The notes under the pieces were generated by a model that did no database searches, was not told the origin of the DNA, and worked only from the letters and a program-made list of their open reading frames with translations. A stretch of 64,000 bases of DNA from CADEFX01 sp050260355 (GTDB taxonomy: Bacteria; Pseudomonadota; Alphaproteobacteria; Rhizobiales; Hyphomicrobiaceae), in assembly GCA_050260355.1 (NCBI GenBank), contig JBLNBZ010000103.1:32097-96096 (forward strand). The letters run 5' to 3'. Of this stretch, positions 9,088 to 18,280 are shown one piece after another; position 1 is the stretch's first letter, and the number at the start of each line of letters is the position of its first letter. Both the position numbers and the translations under genes were made by a program.

Positions 9088-9471
9088 ATGAGCCGGCACA
9101 ACTCTCGCGCCCCCGTAAGGTCCGCGAAGGGCCGTACCAAGAAGACGGTAAAGGCGAAACGACCCACCACAAAGCCATTGGTTAGTACGAGCGAGCACGT
9201 CAAGAAGCAGCCGGCAAAAGCGGAGCGTGTACGCACGCGCATTGCCGCGCCGAACGAGGAAGCGAGACACCCTCGGACGACAGTTTCTCGCGGCACGGGA
9301 AATCGCTCCGCCATCGCCTCGATGGAAAAGCAGGCCAGCGCTAGCGCGGCCCGGATGATGATGTTCTGGTCTCCCTTCGGAATGCTGCTCCGACAACAAG
9401 CTTTTTTGACTTCGATAGCTTCGAGCATCATGCGGTCTCAGCAGCTATGGATGCGGAGGTTTGGCCGCTAG
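9088..9471 (+). CDS. Small basic protein of unknown function
   Basis: A 127-residue predicted protein. The ATG at 9088 has GAGGA at 9079-9083. The first half is very basic and rich in Lys, Thr and Arg (KGRTKKTVKAKRPTTK), like a disordered nucleic-acid- or polymer-binding tail. The last 40 residues contain an amphipathic hydrophobic stretch, FWSPFGMLLRQQAFL, ending MRRFGR. That layout recalls small phasin-like or granule-associated proteins, but no family is recognised with certainty. It lies in a poorly conserved stretch beside tRNA-Leu, and its base composition is less extreme than its neighbours. It may be real or an overcalled frame. Confidence 0.5.
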   Translation: MSRHNSRAPVRSAKGRTKKTVKAKRPTTKPLVSTSEHVKKQPAKAERVRTRIAAPNEEARHPRTTVSRGTGNRSAIASMEKQASASAARMMMFWSPFGMLLRQQAFLTSIASSIMRSQQLWMRRFGR

Positions 9472-9706
9472 GACGAACTACGAGGCCGACCGAGATGCGA
9501 ACGCGACATGGAAAACAGATGCGCGAAGTTGAACCACGACAGCCGCGCCGTCGCCTTTGTGGCAAAGCGCATGAGATAATCGGCTCGTTGTAAGGAAGAC
9601 ACATCCTTCGCGCTCCCCACCAATGCGCGGTTACGGGGAGACATCGGGTCGTCAATCCAGAGGCGCGGATTTCACCCCCTAAGCTGAGAGAGTTCGCCAC
9701 AACGGT

Positions 9707-9750
9707 CTGGCGAAAAAGCCTTGCGCCCACAGACGCTTAAAATTCGCCAG
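9707..9750. repeat. 8-bp inverted repeat downstream of tRNA-Leu
   Basis: CTGGCGAA at 9707-9714 is the exact reverse complement of TTCGCCAG at 9743-9750, with a 28-base loop. On the minus strand this lies just after the 3' end of the tRNA. It could be part of a transcript-end structure, though there is no terminal T-run after the second arm, so the role is uncertain. Confidence 0.3.
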
Positions 9751-9764
9751 GTGCTTGTTAGCCC

Positions 9765-9849
9765 TGGTGCGGTCGAGAGGACTCGAACCTCCACGCCTTG
9801 CGGCGCCAACCCCTCAAGCTGGTGCGTCTACCAATTCCGCCACGACCGC
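9765..9849 (-). tRNA. tRNA-Leu (anticodon GAG)
   Basis: On the minus strand an 85-nt class II tRNA runs from GCGGTCG at 9849 to a genomically encoded CCA at 9767-9765. The acceptor arm GCGGTCG pairs with CGACCGC. The anticodon arm is CCAGC-TTGAGGG-GTTGG, giving anticodon GAG, which reads CUC and CUU. A long variable arm follows (GCGCCGCAAGGCGT), as expected for tRNA-Leu, then the T arm GGAGG-TTCGAGT-CCTCT. The long variable arm and the GAG anticodon agree on leucine. Confidence 0.95.
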
Positions 9850-10039
9850 GTGACCGGCGAAAGTCGGCGTTGTCCTAGCAGACCGGACCCGGCCAAACAA
9901 GCGGTCCGGCAGGAACAGTTGGCCACGATCCTGCGGCCAGTATAGCCGCAGTCCCATCGCGATAAGCCATCACGACAATATGGGTTGAGCACAAGAGCAT
10001 GGGCCCCATATCGTGCGTGGGAATACCACGAGTATATGG

Positions 10040-10780
10040 ATGCCGATGGGCCCACCGAGGAGCATGCGCCAGGCGCCACAGTTGCTGCAATCCACTCCTG
10101 TCGAGTGGCTGGTTGCCGACGCGCCCGTCGGCTACGAGCAGGCTGTTGCCGTCATGCAGGAGCGTGCGGCCGCGGTCAGGGCCGGATCGGCTCCGGAGCT
10201 GGTCTGGCTCCTCGAGCATCCGCCGCTCTATACGGCCGGCACCAGCGCGCGCAGCGAGGACATACTGGCGGCAGGCGGGCTTCCGGTGCACCGCAGCGGG
10301 CGCGGCGGCCAACTGACCTACCACGGCCCCGGGCAGCGGGTGGTCTACGTCATGCTGGACGTGGCGCGTCGCACGGGTGACGTGCGCGCCTTCGTGGCCG
10401 CCCTCGAGGCCTGGATCGTCGAAACGCTCGGCGCCTTTGGTGTCCGCGGCGAGACGCGCTGCGACCGGGTCGGCGTCTGGGTCGCACGCCCGGACAAGGG
10501 CCCCGGTCGCGAGGACAAGATCGCCGCGATCGGCCTCCGGCTGCGCCGGTGGGTCAGCCTGCATGGCATTGCGATCAATGTTGACCTGGATCTGGCGCCG
10601 TTCTCAGGCATCGTGCCATGCGGCGTGCGCGATCAGGGCGTGACGAGCCTGGCCGACCTGGGCGTCCGCGCCGGCATGGGCGACGTCGATCAGGCGCTGA
10701 GGGCGGCTTTTGAACGCCGCTTCGGGACGACCAGGACCGTCGTCCGGTTGCGAGAGGAGCAACCGGTCCCAGTGGCCTGA
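10040..10780 (+). CDS. lipB: Octanoyltransferase LipB
   Basis: Transfers octanoyl from octanoyl-ACP to lipoyl domains of 2-oxoacid dehydrogenases and the glycine cleavage H protein, in the cytoplasm. Diagnostic motifs are RGGQLTYHGPGQ, KIAAIGLRL (with the catalytic Lys) and GIVPCGVRDQGVTSL (with the catalytic Cys). From the ATG at 10040 it is 246 residues, near the family norm. Other in-frame starts at 10013 (GTG), 10046 and 10064 are possible; none has a strong ribosome site at good spacing, so the start is uncertain. It stands alone, divergent from the tRNA and about 200 bases before pyrB. Confidence 0.93.
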   Translation: MPMGPPRSMRQAPQLLQSTPVEWLVADAPVGYEQAVAVMQERAAAVRAGSAPELVWLLEHPPLYTAGTSARSEDILAAGGLPVHRSGRGGQLTYHGPGQRVVYVMLDVARRTGDVRAFVAALEAWIVETLGAFGVRGETRCDRVGVWVARPDKGPGREDKIAAIGLRLRRWVSLHGIAINVDLDLAPFSGIVPCGVRDQGVTSLADLGVRAGMGDVDQALRAAFERRFGTTRTVVRLREEQPVPVA

Positions 10781-10989
10781 GGGCACCGTGGGCGGCTTCC
10801 GATTCGGGCCGCGGTGGGATCTACAGAGCACGTGAACTAAGGACTGGGCAGCCGACGCGCGGCCCTTAACCTCTCCCGCGGTGGTGGAGAGAGTTGCACT
10901 ACCCGCTTCCAACCTGCCACCCGGAACCTGTTGAGCGCGGCCCTGCTCGCTTGCGCGGACATCTGACTCCAGCTATAGAGCCCGCTTTA

Positions 10990-11943
10990 ATGACCCTTGC
11001 GGCGACGTCCACATTCTACTTCCCGCGGCGGCACCTCCTGACCTGCGAGGGGCTCTCTGCCAAAGAAATAAATTCCCTTCTCGATCTCGCCGACAAAGCC
11101 GCTGAAGTCAGCCGGCAAGTCAACAAGAAGCGCGACGTGCTGCGCGGCCGCACGCTCATCAATCTCTTCTTCGAGGTGTCGACCCGCACGCAAAGCTCCT
11201 TCGAGCTGGCCGGCAAGCGTCTCGGCGCCGACGTCATGAACATGAACGTGTCGACCTCGTCGGTGCAGAAGGGTGAGACGCTGATCGACACGGCCGTGAC
11301 GCTCAACGCCATGCGGCCCGACATCATCGTCGTGCGCCACTATGCGGCTGGCGCCGTCGAGCTCCTGGCGCAGAAGGTGGACTGCTCGGTCATCAACGCC
11401 GGTGACGGCGCGCACGAGCATCCGACACAGGCCCTGCTCGATGCGCTGACCATCCGGCGCTCCAAGGGCCGCGTTGCCGGGCTAACAGTTGCCATCTGCG
11501 GCGACATCCTGCATTCGCGCGTGGCGCGCTCCAACATCCACGTGCTCAATACGCTCGGCGCGCGCGTGCGCCTGGTCGCGCCGTCGACACTGCTGCCTCC
11601 CGGGGCCGAGCGGCTGGGAGCAGAGGTGTTCACCGACATGTGGCAAGGGCTCGAGGGCTGCGACATCGTCATGATGCTGCGGCTGCAGCGCGAGCGCATG
11701 CAGGGCGCCTACGTGCCCTCCACGCGCGAGTACTACCACTTCTTCGGGCTCGATCACGATAAGCTGTCGCGCGCCAAGCCCGATGCGCTGATCATGCACC
11801 CAGGCCCCATGAACCGCGGCGTGGAAATCGCATCGGCGATCGCGGATCACTCCCGCAGCGTGATCCAGGATCAAGTCGAGATGGGCGTGGCCGTGCGCAT
11901 GGCCGTGCTCGAGGCCCTTGCGCGCCACCTGCCGAACCAGTGA
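10990..11943 (+). CDS. pyrB: Aspartate carbamoyltransferase catalytic chain
   Basis: Second step of pyrimidine synthesis: carbamoyl phosphate plus aspartate to N-carbamoyl-aspartate. The protein is 317 residues, normal for PyrB. It carries the carbamoyl-phosphate loop FFEVSTRTQSSFE, the HPTQALLD motif and MHPGPMNRGVE. The ATG at 10990 begins the conserved N-terminus; an upstream extension to 10894 encodes unrelated sequence. The dihydroorotase homologue follows 10 bases after the stop, so they form one operon. PyrB enzymes encoded beside such a homologue often form a joint complex with it; no pyrI regulatory chain is seen. Confidence 0.96.
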   Translation: MTLAATSTFYFPRRHLLTCEGLSAKEINSLLDLADKAAEVSRQVNKKRDVLRGRTLINLFFEVSTRTQSSFELAGKRLGADVMNMNVSTSSVQKGETLIDTAVTLNAMRPDIIVVRHYAAGAVELLAQKVDCSVINAGDGAHEHPTQALLDALTIRRSKGRVAGLTVAICGDILHSRVARSNIHVLNTLGARVRLVAPSTLLPPGAERLGAEVFTDMWQGLEGCDIVMMLRLQRERMQGAYVPSTREYYHFFGLDHDKLSRAKPDALIMHPGPMNRGVEIASAIADHSRSVIQDQVEMGVAVRMAVLEALARHLPNQ

Positions 11944-11953
11944 GGGCGTAGCC

Positions 11954-13294
11954 ATGAGCCCGGCTGCCCGCAAGTCCGGTTCCGGTCCAGCGACCGAGAC
12001 CACGGTGTTCCTCAACGCCCGGCTGATCGATCCGGAGTCCGGCCGCGACGAGCCCGGCGGTCTGCTCGTGCGCGACGGGCTGATCGCAGACGTCGGCCCG
12101 CATCTGCGCCGCAATGCCCCGGATGGGGCCAGTGTCATCGATTGTCAGAGGCATGTGCTTGCGCCGGGGCTCATCGACTGCCAGGTCTTCACCGGCGATC
12201 CGGGCCAGGAGCACCGCGAAACACTTAAGACGGCGAGCTTCGCCGCGGCGGCCGGCGGCGTCACGACCATCGTCTGCATGCCGGATACCGAGCCCGTCAT
12301 CGATCAGGTCGCGCTGGTCGACTACGTGCAGCGGCGCGCGCGAGAGAGGGCGATCGTCAACGTCCACATCATGGCCGCCGTGACACGCGGCCTCAAGGGC
12401 GAGGAGATGGCGGAGATCGGCCTGCTGCAACGTGCCGGCGCCATCGCCTTCTGCAACGGCAAGTCGAGCATCGCCAACACGCGCGTTATGCGCAACGCGC
12501 TCCTTTACGCGAAGGACTTCGATGCCCTGATCGTGCATCACACCGAAGATCCGTACCTCTCGGCCGGTGCGGCGATGAACTCCGGCGAGATCTCGACACG
12601 GCTCGGGCTGCCCGGTGTGCACAAGGCCGCCGAGACCCTGGTGCTCGAACGCGATGTGCGCCTCGTCCAAATGACGGGCGGGCGCTACCACGCCGCCACG
12701 CTGAGCTGTGCGGAAAGCCTCGAGGTGATCCGTCAGGCGAAAAGCAAGAAGCTTCCGGTCTCGTGCGGCGTATCCATCAATCACCTGACGCTGAATGAGA
12801 ACGACATCGGGCCCTACCGCACGTTCTTCAAGCTGCGCCCGCCGCTGCGCGCCGAGGAGGATCGCGTCGCCATGGTGCAAGGGCTCGCGCAAGGGGACAT
12901 CGAGGTCATCGTATCCAGTCACGATCCCCAGGACGCGGACGTCAAGCGGCGGCCGTTCGCGGAGGCCGCGGATGGCGCCATAGGCCTCGAGACTTTGCTA
13001 GCCGCCGCGCTGAGGCTCTACCACAACGGCGAAATCGGCCTGATGCCGCTGCTCAGAGCCATGACGGTCAATCCGGCCAAGCTGCTGGGACTGAGCTCAG
13101 GGCGCTTGAGCAAAGGCGCCCCCGCCGACCTCGTCCTCTTCGATCTCGATGTCCCCTGGGTGGTCGACCGGGAGCAGCTGAGGGCGCGATCGAAGAACAC
13201 CCCGTTCGACGAGAGCAAGTTGCAGGGCCGCGTGCTGCGCACCGTGGTTGCCGGCAAGACGGTCTACCAGTACGGTGAGCCCGCACGCAGCTGA
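11954..13294 (+). CDS. pyrC: Dihydroorotase homologue lacking the His-X-His metal motif (PyrC'/PyrX type)
   Basis: A 446-residue amidohydrolase-fold protein encoded directly after pyrB. The fold-defining parts are present: APGLIDCQVF, then GDPGQEHRETL, GGVTTIVCMPDTEPVID, INHLTLNENDIG and GAIGLETLLAAAL. The normal metal site HxH (as in GLIDxHVHLR) is replaced by CQVF. The later metal His occurs as HHTEDP, and the usual catalytic D-H segment reads SSHDPQD. In several bacteria such PyrC-like proteins are inactive scaffolds needed for PyrB assembly, with a separate active dihydroorotase elsewhere. In alphaproteobacteria this divergent type is common and its activity is less clear. Start chosen at the ATG at 11954. 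Confidence 0.85.
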   Translation: MSPAARKSGSGPATETTVFLNARLIDPESGRDEPGGLLVRDGLIADVGPHLRRNAPDGASVIDCQRHVLAPGLIDCQVFTGDPGQEHRETLKTASFAAAAGGVTTIVCMPDTEPVIDQVALVDYVQRRARERAIVNVHIMAAVTRGLKGEEMAEIGLLQRAGAIAFCNGKSSIANTRVMRNALLYAKDFDALIVHHTEDPYLSAGAAMNSGEISTRLGLPGVHKAAETLVLERDVRLVQMTGGRYHAATLSCAESLEVIRQAKSKKLPVSCGVSINHLTLNENDIGPYRTFFKLRPPLRAEEDRVAMVQGLAQGDIEVIVSSHDPQDADVKRRPFAEAADGAIGLETLLAAALRLYHNGEIGLMPLLRAMTVNPAKLLGLSSGRLSKGAPADLVLFDLDVPWVVDREQLRARSKNTPFDESKLQGRVLRTVVAGKTVYQYGEPARS

Positions 13295-13328
13295 CACACC
13301 GGTCGCACCGCTCAATTCTCTCGCCTGC

Positions 13329-13946
13329 ATGGATCACATTGGCATCGTGCTTCTGCTTGCCTTCGGCCTCGGTTACCTGCTGGGGTCGATCCCGTTCGGC
13401 CTGCTGCTGACCAAGGCCGCCGGTGTCAGCGACGTGCGCAAGATCGGGTCGGGCAATATCGGCGCGACCAACGTCCTGCGCACCGGCCACAAGGGTCTTG
13501 CTGCTGCGACCCTGATCTGTGACGCCTTGAAGGGCACGGTCGCCGTGCTTCTGGTCGAGCGCTGGATCGGAGCTCCCGCCGGCTATGCAGTCGTCTCTAC
13601 GCTCGCGGCCGGCCTCGGCGCCTTCATCGGCCACGTGTTCCCCGTCTGGCTCGGTTTCAAAGGGGGAAAGGGCGTGGCCACCTACATCGGCATCTTGATT
13701 GCATTGTTCTGGCCTGCCGCCCTGCTCTTTTGCGCCATCTGGCTCTCCGTCGCCTACCTCACGCGCTATTCGTCGCTGTCCGCGCTGATCGCGGGCGCAG
13801 CGACACCGGTGGTTCTGCTGGGATTTGGCCAACGACCGGCGGCGCTGCTCTTCGTCCTCTTGACCTTGCTGCTGCTGTGGACGCACCAGGCCAATATCCG
13901 CCGCCTTCTGAGCGGCGAGGAGCCCAAGATCGGTGCCAAAGGCTGA
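13329..13946 (+). CDS. plsY: Glycerol-3-phosphate acyltransferase PlsY
   Basis: An inner-membrane enzyme that uses acyl-phosphate to acylate glycerol-3-phosphate, the first step of phospholipid synthesis. It has 205 residues with about five hydrophobic segments. Family motifs are YLLGSIPFGLLL, GSGNIGATNVLRT and GHVFPVWLGFKGGKGVAT. The ATG at 13329 is used because the membrane segment begins at once after it. The gene overlaps dprA by 14 bases. Confidence 0.94.
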   Translation: MDHIGIVLLLAFGLGYLLGSIPFGLLLTKAAGVSDVRKIGSGNIGATNVLRTGHKGLAAATLICDALKGTVAVLLVERWIGAPAGYAVVSTLAAGLGAFIGHVFPVWLGFKGGKGVATYIGILIALFWPAALLFCAIWLSVAYLTRYSSLSALIAGAATPVVLLGFGQRPAALLFVLLTLLLLWTHQANIRRLLSGEEPKIGAKG

Positions 13947-15108
13947 GCCGCGCGATTTGTTTACGCCCGCTCCGCTGCCTCAGGCGCGGCTCGACCATGC
14001 CCAGCGCCTGGCCTGCCTGAGGCTCATCCGCAGCGAGCAGGTGGGCCCGGTCACGTTCCGCGAGCTCATCAATCACTTCGGCGGTGCCGATCGTGCCCTT
14101 GCGGCCTTGCCCGAGCTAGCGCGGCGCGGCGGTCGCCGCAAACCGATTAGGCTCTGCCCGCGCGAGGAGGCAGAAGCCGAGCTCGAAGCTGCGGCAAGGG
14201 TTAGGGCCGAGCCCTTGTTCACGATCGAGCCAGGATATCCAGCGGCGCTGGCCCGCGTCGATGTCCCCCCGCCGCTGTTGTACATCAAGGGACGGACGGA
14301 GCTGCTGGCCCGGCCCACGGTCGCCATCGTCGGCTCACGTAACGCCTCGGCGGCGGGGCAGAAGCTGACGCGGCAGATTTCCGCCGCGGTGGGCGCAGAA
14401 GGCTTCGTGATCGCCTCAGGTCTTGCGCGCGGCATCGATGCGTCGGCGCACGAGGCCGCGCTGGCGACAGGCACCGTCGCCGTGCTCGCCGGCGGCATCG
14501 ACTTCGTTTATCCGCCGGAGCATGCCGCGCTGCAGGATCGCATCGCCGCGGAGGGCTGCCTCATCAGCGAGCAGCCACCGGGATTCGCCCCACGCGGCCA
14601 GGACTTTCCACGCCGCAACCGGATCATATCCGGCATCTCGGTGGGCGTGCTCATCGTCGAGGCTGCCCGCCGCTCGGGCTCGCTCATCACGGCGCGGATG
14701 GCCGGCGAGCAGGGCCGCGAGGTGATGGCGGTCCCGGGCCATCCCCTCGATCCGCGTGCCGAAGGAACGAACCAGCTTCTGAAGGAGGGGGCGACGCTGG
14801 TGACGCAGGCCGCCGACGTGCTGGCTGCCTTGGCGCCGCTGGTTCAACAACGCGTCTTCAGTCCGGGCACGGCCGCGGCCGACGACACCCTCGTCCGCGA
14901 GGAAGGGGCAGGTCACGGTGGGCTTCCGGACGAAGGGGCGGTTGCGCGCGTGCTGGAAGCCTTGGGCCCGGCGCCCGTCGATATCGATTGGCTCGCGCGT
15001 GCAACTGGGCTCGATATCCGCAGCGTGCGGATCGCCCTGCTGGAGCTTGCGCTTGCCGATCGCATCGAGCGGCATGGGGCCCAGCTCGTGTCACGGAAAG
15101 CGCCCTGA
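13933..15108 (+). CDS. dprA: DNA-processing protein DprA
   Basis: A Rossmann-fold protein that loads RecA on incoming single-stranded DNA during natural transformation; also called Smf. It has 391 residues: an N-terminal helical part to about residue 90, the DprA core with AIVGSRNAS, SGLARGIDASAHEAAL, PRRNRIISGIS and RRSGSLITARMAGEQGREV, and a C-terminal winged-helix segment near 330-385 (VDIDWLARATGLDIRSV). It starts with GTG at 13933 inside the end of plsY. Presence of dprA does not prove competence; no other competence genes are in the window. Confidence 0.94.
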   Translation: MPKAEPRDLFTPAPLPQARLDHAQRLACLRLIRSEQVGPVTFRELINHFGGADRALAALPELARRGGRRKPIRLCPREEAEAELEAAARVRAEPLFTIEPGYPAALARVDVPPPLLYIKGRTELLARPTVAIVGSRNASAAGQKLTRQISAAVGAEGFVIASGLARGIDASAHEAALATGTVAVLAGGIDFVYPPEHAALQDRIAAEGCLISEQPPGFAPRGQDFPRRNRIISGISVGVLIVEAARRSGSLITARMAGEQGREVMAVPGHPLDPRAEGTNQLLKEGATLVTQAADVLAALAPLVQQRVFSPGTAAADDTLVREEGAGHGGLPDEGAVARVLEALGPAPVDIDWLARATGLDIRSVRIALLELALADRIERHGAQLVSRKAP

Positions 15109-15126
15109 AAGGTACCTGCGGCGATC

Positions 15127-15351
15127 TCACGTGGAGCAAGCCTGTGACTGCGCCTCGCGGTAGGCGATCTCCAGCACGCCGCTCAGGGTCTCCAGCCCGC
15201 CCTTGGCCGCCATCTCCCGAAGCTCGAGCAGGATGTGGGTCAGGTACTCGGCAGTCTCGGCCTTGGTGGCGAGTGCACCACTCTGTCCTTGCGCTCCTTG
15301 ATTGTTGCCGAATCCGGAAGCAGCTTTAAGGAGATCTGATTGCCCGCCCAT
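15127..15351 (-). CDS. Small conserved-looking protein opposite the dprA-topA junction
   Basis: A 74-residue protein encoded on the minus strand between dprA and topA, both on the plus strand. The ATG at 15351 has a strong ribosome site GGAGGG (complement of 15358-15363) at good spacing. Composition is soluble and helical: a Gly/Gln-rich start, then AEYLTHILLELREMAAKGG and LSGVLEIAYREAQ. No signal peptide or membrane segment. The pattern resembles small helical proteins found in rhizobial genomes, but no function is known to me. The site, spacing and helical periodicity argue for a real gene. Confidence 0.7.
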   Translation of the reverse strand: MGGQSDLLKAASGFGNNQGAQGQSGALATKAETAEYLTHILLELREMAAKGGLETLSGVLEIAYREAQSQACST

Positions 15352-15568
15352 CAGGGCCCTCCAACCGCATGATCAATCTAAGGTTGTAATTATTTACCAA
15401 CAGTGCGCCCGGACTGCAATCACCGCGTGCATAAATGGAAACCTATCCACCGGGCCCGGGTTTGACACCGTCCAATTCCTCACCCATGTTCCGTGCCGCC
15501 TCGGGCTGAGGGTTAATGGCGTGCCCGCCTCGAAGGCAGCCACCGAGCATCGATCCTTCCGAGAACGC

Positions 15569-18268
15569 ATGAATATCGTCATCGTGGAATCGGCCGCCAA
15601 GGCCAAGGCCATCAACAAGTACCTGGGCTCCGGCTTCAAGGTCATCCCGAGCTATGGCCACGTGCGGGACCTTCCGGCCAAGGACGGCTCGGTCGAGCCC
15701 GACAACGATTTTGCGATGCACTGGGACGTCGACAGCCGGGCCGCCAAGGTCATGAGAGAGATCGCGGCTGCCGTGAAGGGCGCCGACAAGCTGATTCTGG
15801 CGACCGACCCCGATCGCGAGGGCGAGGCCATCTCCTGGCACATCCTGCGCGTGCTGGAAGAGAAGCGCGCCCTGAGGAAGGGGGTGCCGGTCGAGCGCGT
15901 CACCTTCAACGCAGTAACCAAGCAGGCGGTGCTCGATGCCATGAAGGCGCCGCGGCAGATCGAGACGCCGCTGGTGGAGGCCTACCTCGCCCGGCGCGCC
16001 CTCGACTATCTCGTCGGCTTCACCTTATCGCCGGTGCTGTGGCGCAAGCTGCCCGGTGCCCGTTCGGCGGGACGCGTCCAATCCGTGGCGCTGCGCCTCG
16101 TCTGCGATCGCGAGGCCGAGATCGAGGCGTTCAAGACCGAGGAATACTGGACCATCGAGGCGCTGCTGGCGACCGCCAAGGGCGAGGACGTGCGCGCACG
16201 ACTGACCGCCATTGCCGGCACTCAGCTCAAGAAGCTCGACATCAAGGACGCGGCTTCCGCCAACGCCATCAAGGCGGCCATCGAGCGCGGCGACTTCCGC
16301 GTCACTGCGGTCGAGAAGAAGGCGGTCCGGCGCAACCCCTATCCGCCGTTCACCACGTCCACGCTGCAGCAGGAGGCCTCGCGCAAGCTGGGCTTCTCCG
16401 CGCGTCAGACCATGCAGGTGGCCCAGCGCCTTTACGAAGGCGTCGATATCGGCGGCGAGACGGTCGGTCTCATCACCTACATGCGAACCGACGGCGTGCA
16501 GATCGTGCCGGAGGCCGTGAGCGCCATTCGCCGCGAGGTCGAGAAGGATTGGGGCAAGCGCTACCTGCCGCCCTTCATCCGCGAGTACAAGACCAAGGCG
16601 AAGAACGCCCAGGAGGCGCACGAGGCGATCCGGCCGACGGATGTCTCGCGCAAGCCGGACGCCGTCGCCCGCTATCTCGAGCGTGATCAAGCACGTCTCT
16701 ACGAGCTCATCTGGAAGCGCGCCGTGGCAAGCCAGATGGCGTCCGCCGAGGTCGAGCAGACGAGCGCCGACATCGAGGTGAAAGGTCGCGACGGCAAGGT
16801 CTATGGCCTGCGTGCGACCGGCTCCGTCATTCTGTTCGACGGCTTCCTCAAGCTCTACGAGGAAGGCCGCGACGAGGAGGACGAGGAGAGCCGCCGCCTG
16901 CCGCCGCTCGCCCAAGGCGACCGGCTCGAGGATCGCGGCATCGAGGCCAAGCAGCATTTCACCGAGCCGCCGCCGCGCTACTCGGAGGCAACGCTCGTCA
17001 AGAAGATGGAGGAGCTGGGCATCGGCCGCCCCTCGACCTACGCCTCCACGCTCGCCGTGCTGCAGGATCGCGATTACGTGCGCATCGAGAAGAAGCGCCT
17101 GATCCCGGAGGACAAGGGCCGGCTCGTCATCGCCTTCCTCGAAAGCTTTTTCAAACGCTACGTCGAGTACGACTTCACCGCCGATCTGGAGGAGAAGCTC
17201 GACCTCATCTCGGACCACAAGCTCGAGTGGAAGGACGTGCTGCGCGACTTCTGGCGCGACTTCACGGCCGCGGTCGGCGAGATCAAGGACCTGCGCGTCG
17301 GCGAGGTGCTGGAAGCGCTCAATGAGCTGCTGGGCCCGCACATTTTCCCTGACAGGGGCGACGGCAGCGACCCGCGCACCTGCCCGAGCTGCGGCTCAGG
17401 CCGCCTGTCGCTGAAGACCGGCAAGTTCGGCGCCTTCATCGGCTGCTCGAACTATCCCGAGTGCCGTTATACGCGCCAGTTCAGCCAAGGAGGCGAGGAG
17501 CCTGGCGAGGCGGCAAAGCCGGAGGGCAAGTTGCTAGGCCATCATCCGGAGACTGGTGAGCCCGTGACGCTGCGCCTCGGCCGCTTCGGGCCCTACGTGC
17601 AGCTCGGCGAAGGCGCCGACGACGAGAAACCGCAGCGCGCATCGATCCCGCGCGGGTGGGACGCCAACACGCTCGACCTGGAGCGTGCGCTGAAGCTGCT
17701 GTCCTTGCCGCGCGAGGTGGGCGTGCATCCCGAGACCGGCAAACCGATCACCGCCGGGATCGGTCGCTACGGTCCGTTCGTGCTGCACGACGGCACCTAT
17801 GCCAATCTCGAGAGCGTGGATGAGGTGTTCACCGTCGGCCTCAACCGTGCGGTGACCGTGATCGCCGACAAGAAGGCCGGCAAAGGTGGCCGGTTCGGCC
17901 GCGGAGCGGCGCGCCAGGTCCTCAAGGATCTGGGCGAGCACCCGTCGGGAGGGGGAAAGATCGAGGTGCTCAACGGGCGCTACGGGCCCTACATCACCCA
18001 CAACAAGATCAACGCCAACGTGCCGAAGGGGCGCGATCCGGCCTCGATTACGGTCGACGAGGCGGTTGCCCTGCTGGCCGAGCGGGCAGCCAATGCGCCA
18101 GCCAAGAGCCGCGGCGGCGGCGGACGGCGCAAGGCAGCCTCGGCGGAGAAGCCAGCCGCGGACGCCAAGCCTGCGAAGGCGCGCAAGGCGCCGGCGGTCT
18201 CCAAGGCGCGCAAGCCAAGCGGCGGCTCGAGGTCCAAGGCGTCCAAAGCCCGCGACGCGGCGGAGTAG
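15569..18268 (+). CDS. topA: DNA topoisomerase I
   Basis: Relaxes negative supercoils by single-strand passage. The 899-residue protein begins at the ATG at 15569 (MNIVIVESAAKAKAINKYLG), the start of the Toprim domain; the upstream in-frame extension is not TopA-like. Toprim acidic residues appear in LATDPDREGEAISWH. The active-site Tyr is in GLITYMRTDG. A four-Cys zinc ribbon (CPSCGSG then CSNYPEC) is near residues 607-630, followed by topoisomerase C-terminal repeats with GRFGPYVQ, GRYGPFVLH and GRYGPYITH. The last 70 residues are Lys/Ala-rich, a DNA-binding tail usual in alphaproteobacteria. rnr begins 12 bases later. Confidence 0.97.
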   Translation: MNIVIVESAAKAKAINKYLGSGFKVIPSYGHVRDLPAKDGSVEPDNDFAMHWDVDSRAAKVMREIAAAVKGADKLILATDPDREGEAISWHILRVLEEKRALRKGVPVERVTFNAVTKQAVLDAMKAPRQIETPLVEAYLARRALDYLVGFTLSPVLWRKLPGARSAGRVQSVALRLVCDREAEIEAFKTEEYWTIEALLATAKGEDVRARLTAIAGTQLKKLDIKDAASANAIKAAIERGDFRVTAVEKKAVRRNPYPPFTTSTLQQEASRKLGFSARQTMQVAQRLYEGVDIGGETVGLITYMRTDGVQIVPEAVSAIRREVEKDWGKRYLPPFIREYKTKAKNAQEAHEAIRPTDVSRKPDAVARYLERDQARLYELIWKRAVASQMASAEVEQTSADIEVKGRDGKVYGLRATGSVILFDGFLKLYEEGRDEEDEESRRLPPLAQGDRLEDRGIEAKQHFTEPPPRYSEATLVKKMEELGIGRPSTYASTLAVLQDRDYVRIEKKRLIPEDKGRLVIAFLESFFKRYVEYDFTADLEEKLDLISDHKLEWKDVLRDFWRDFTAAVGEIKDLRVGEVLEALNELLGPHIFPDRGDGSDPRTCPSCGSGRLSLKTGKFGAFIGCSNYPECRYTRQFSQGGEEPGEAAKPEGKLLGHHPETGEPVTLRLGRFGPYVQLGEGADDEKPQRASIPRGWDANTLDLERALKLLSLPREVGVHPETGKPITAGIGRYGPFVLHDGTYANLESVDEVFTVGLNRAVTVIADKKAGKGGRFGRGAARQVLKDLGEHPSGGGKIEVLNGRYGPYITHNKINANVPKGRDPASITVDEAVALLAERAANAPAKSRGGGGRRKAASAEKPAADAKPAKARKAPAVSKARKPSGGSRSKASKARDAAE

Positions 18269-18280
18269 GACGGACCACGC

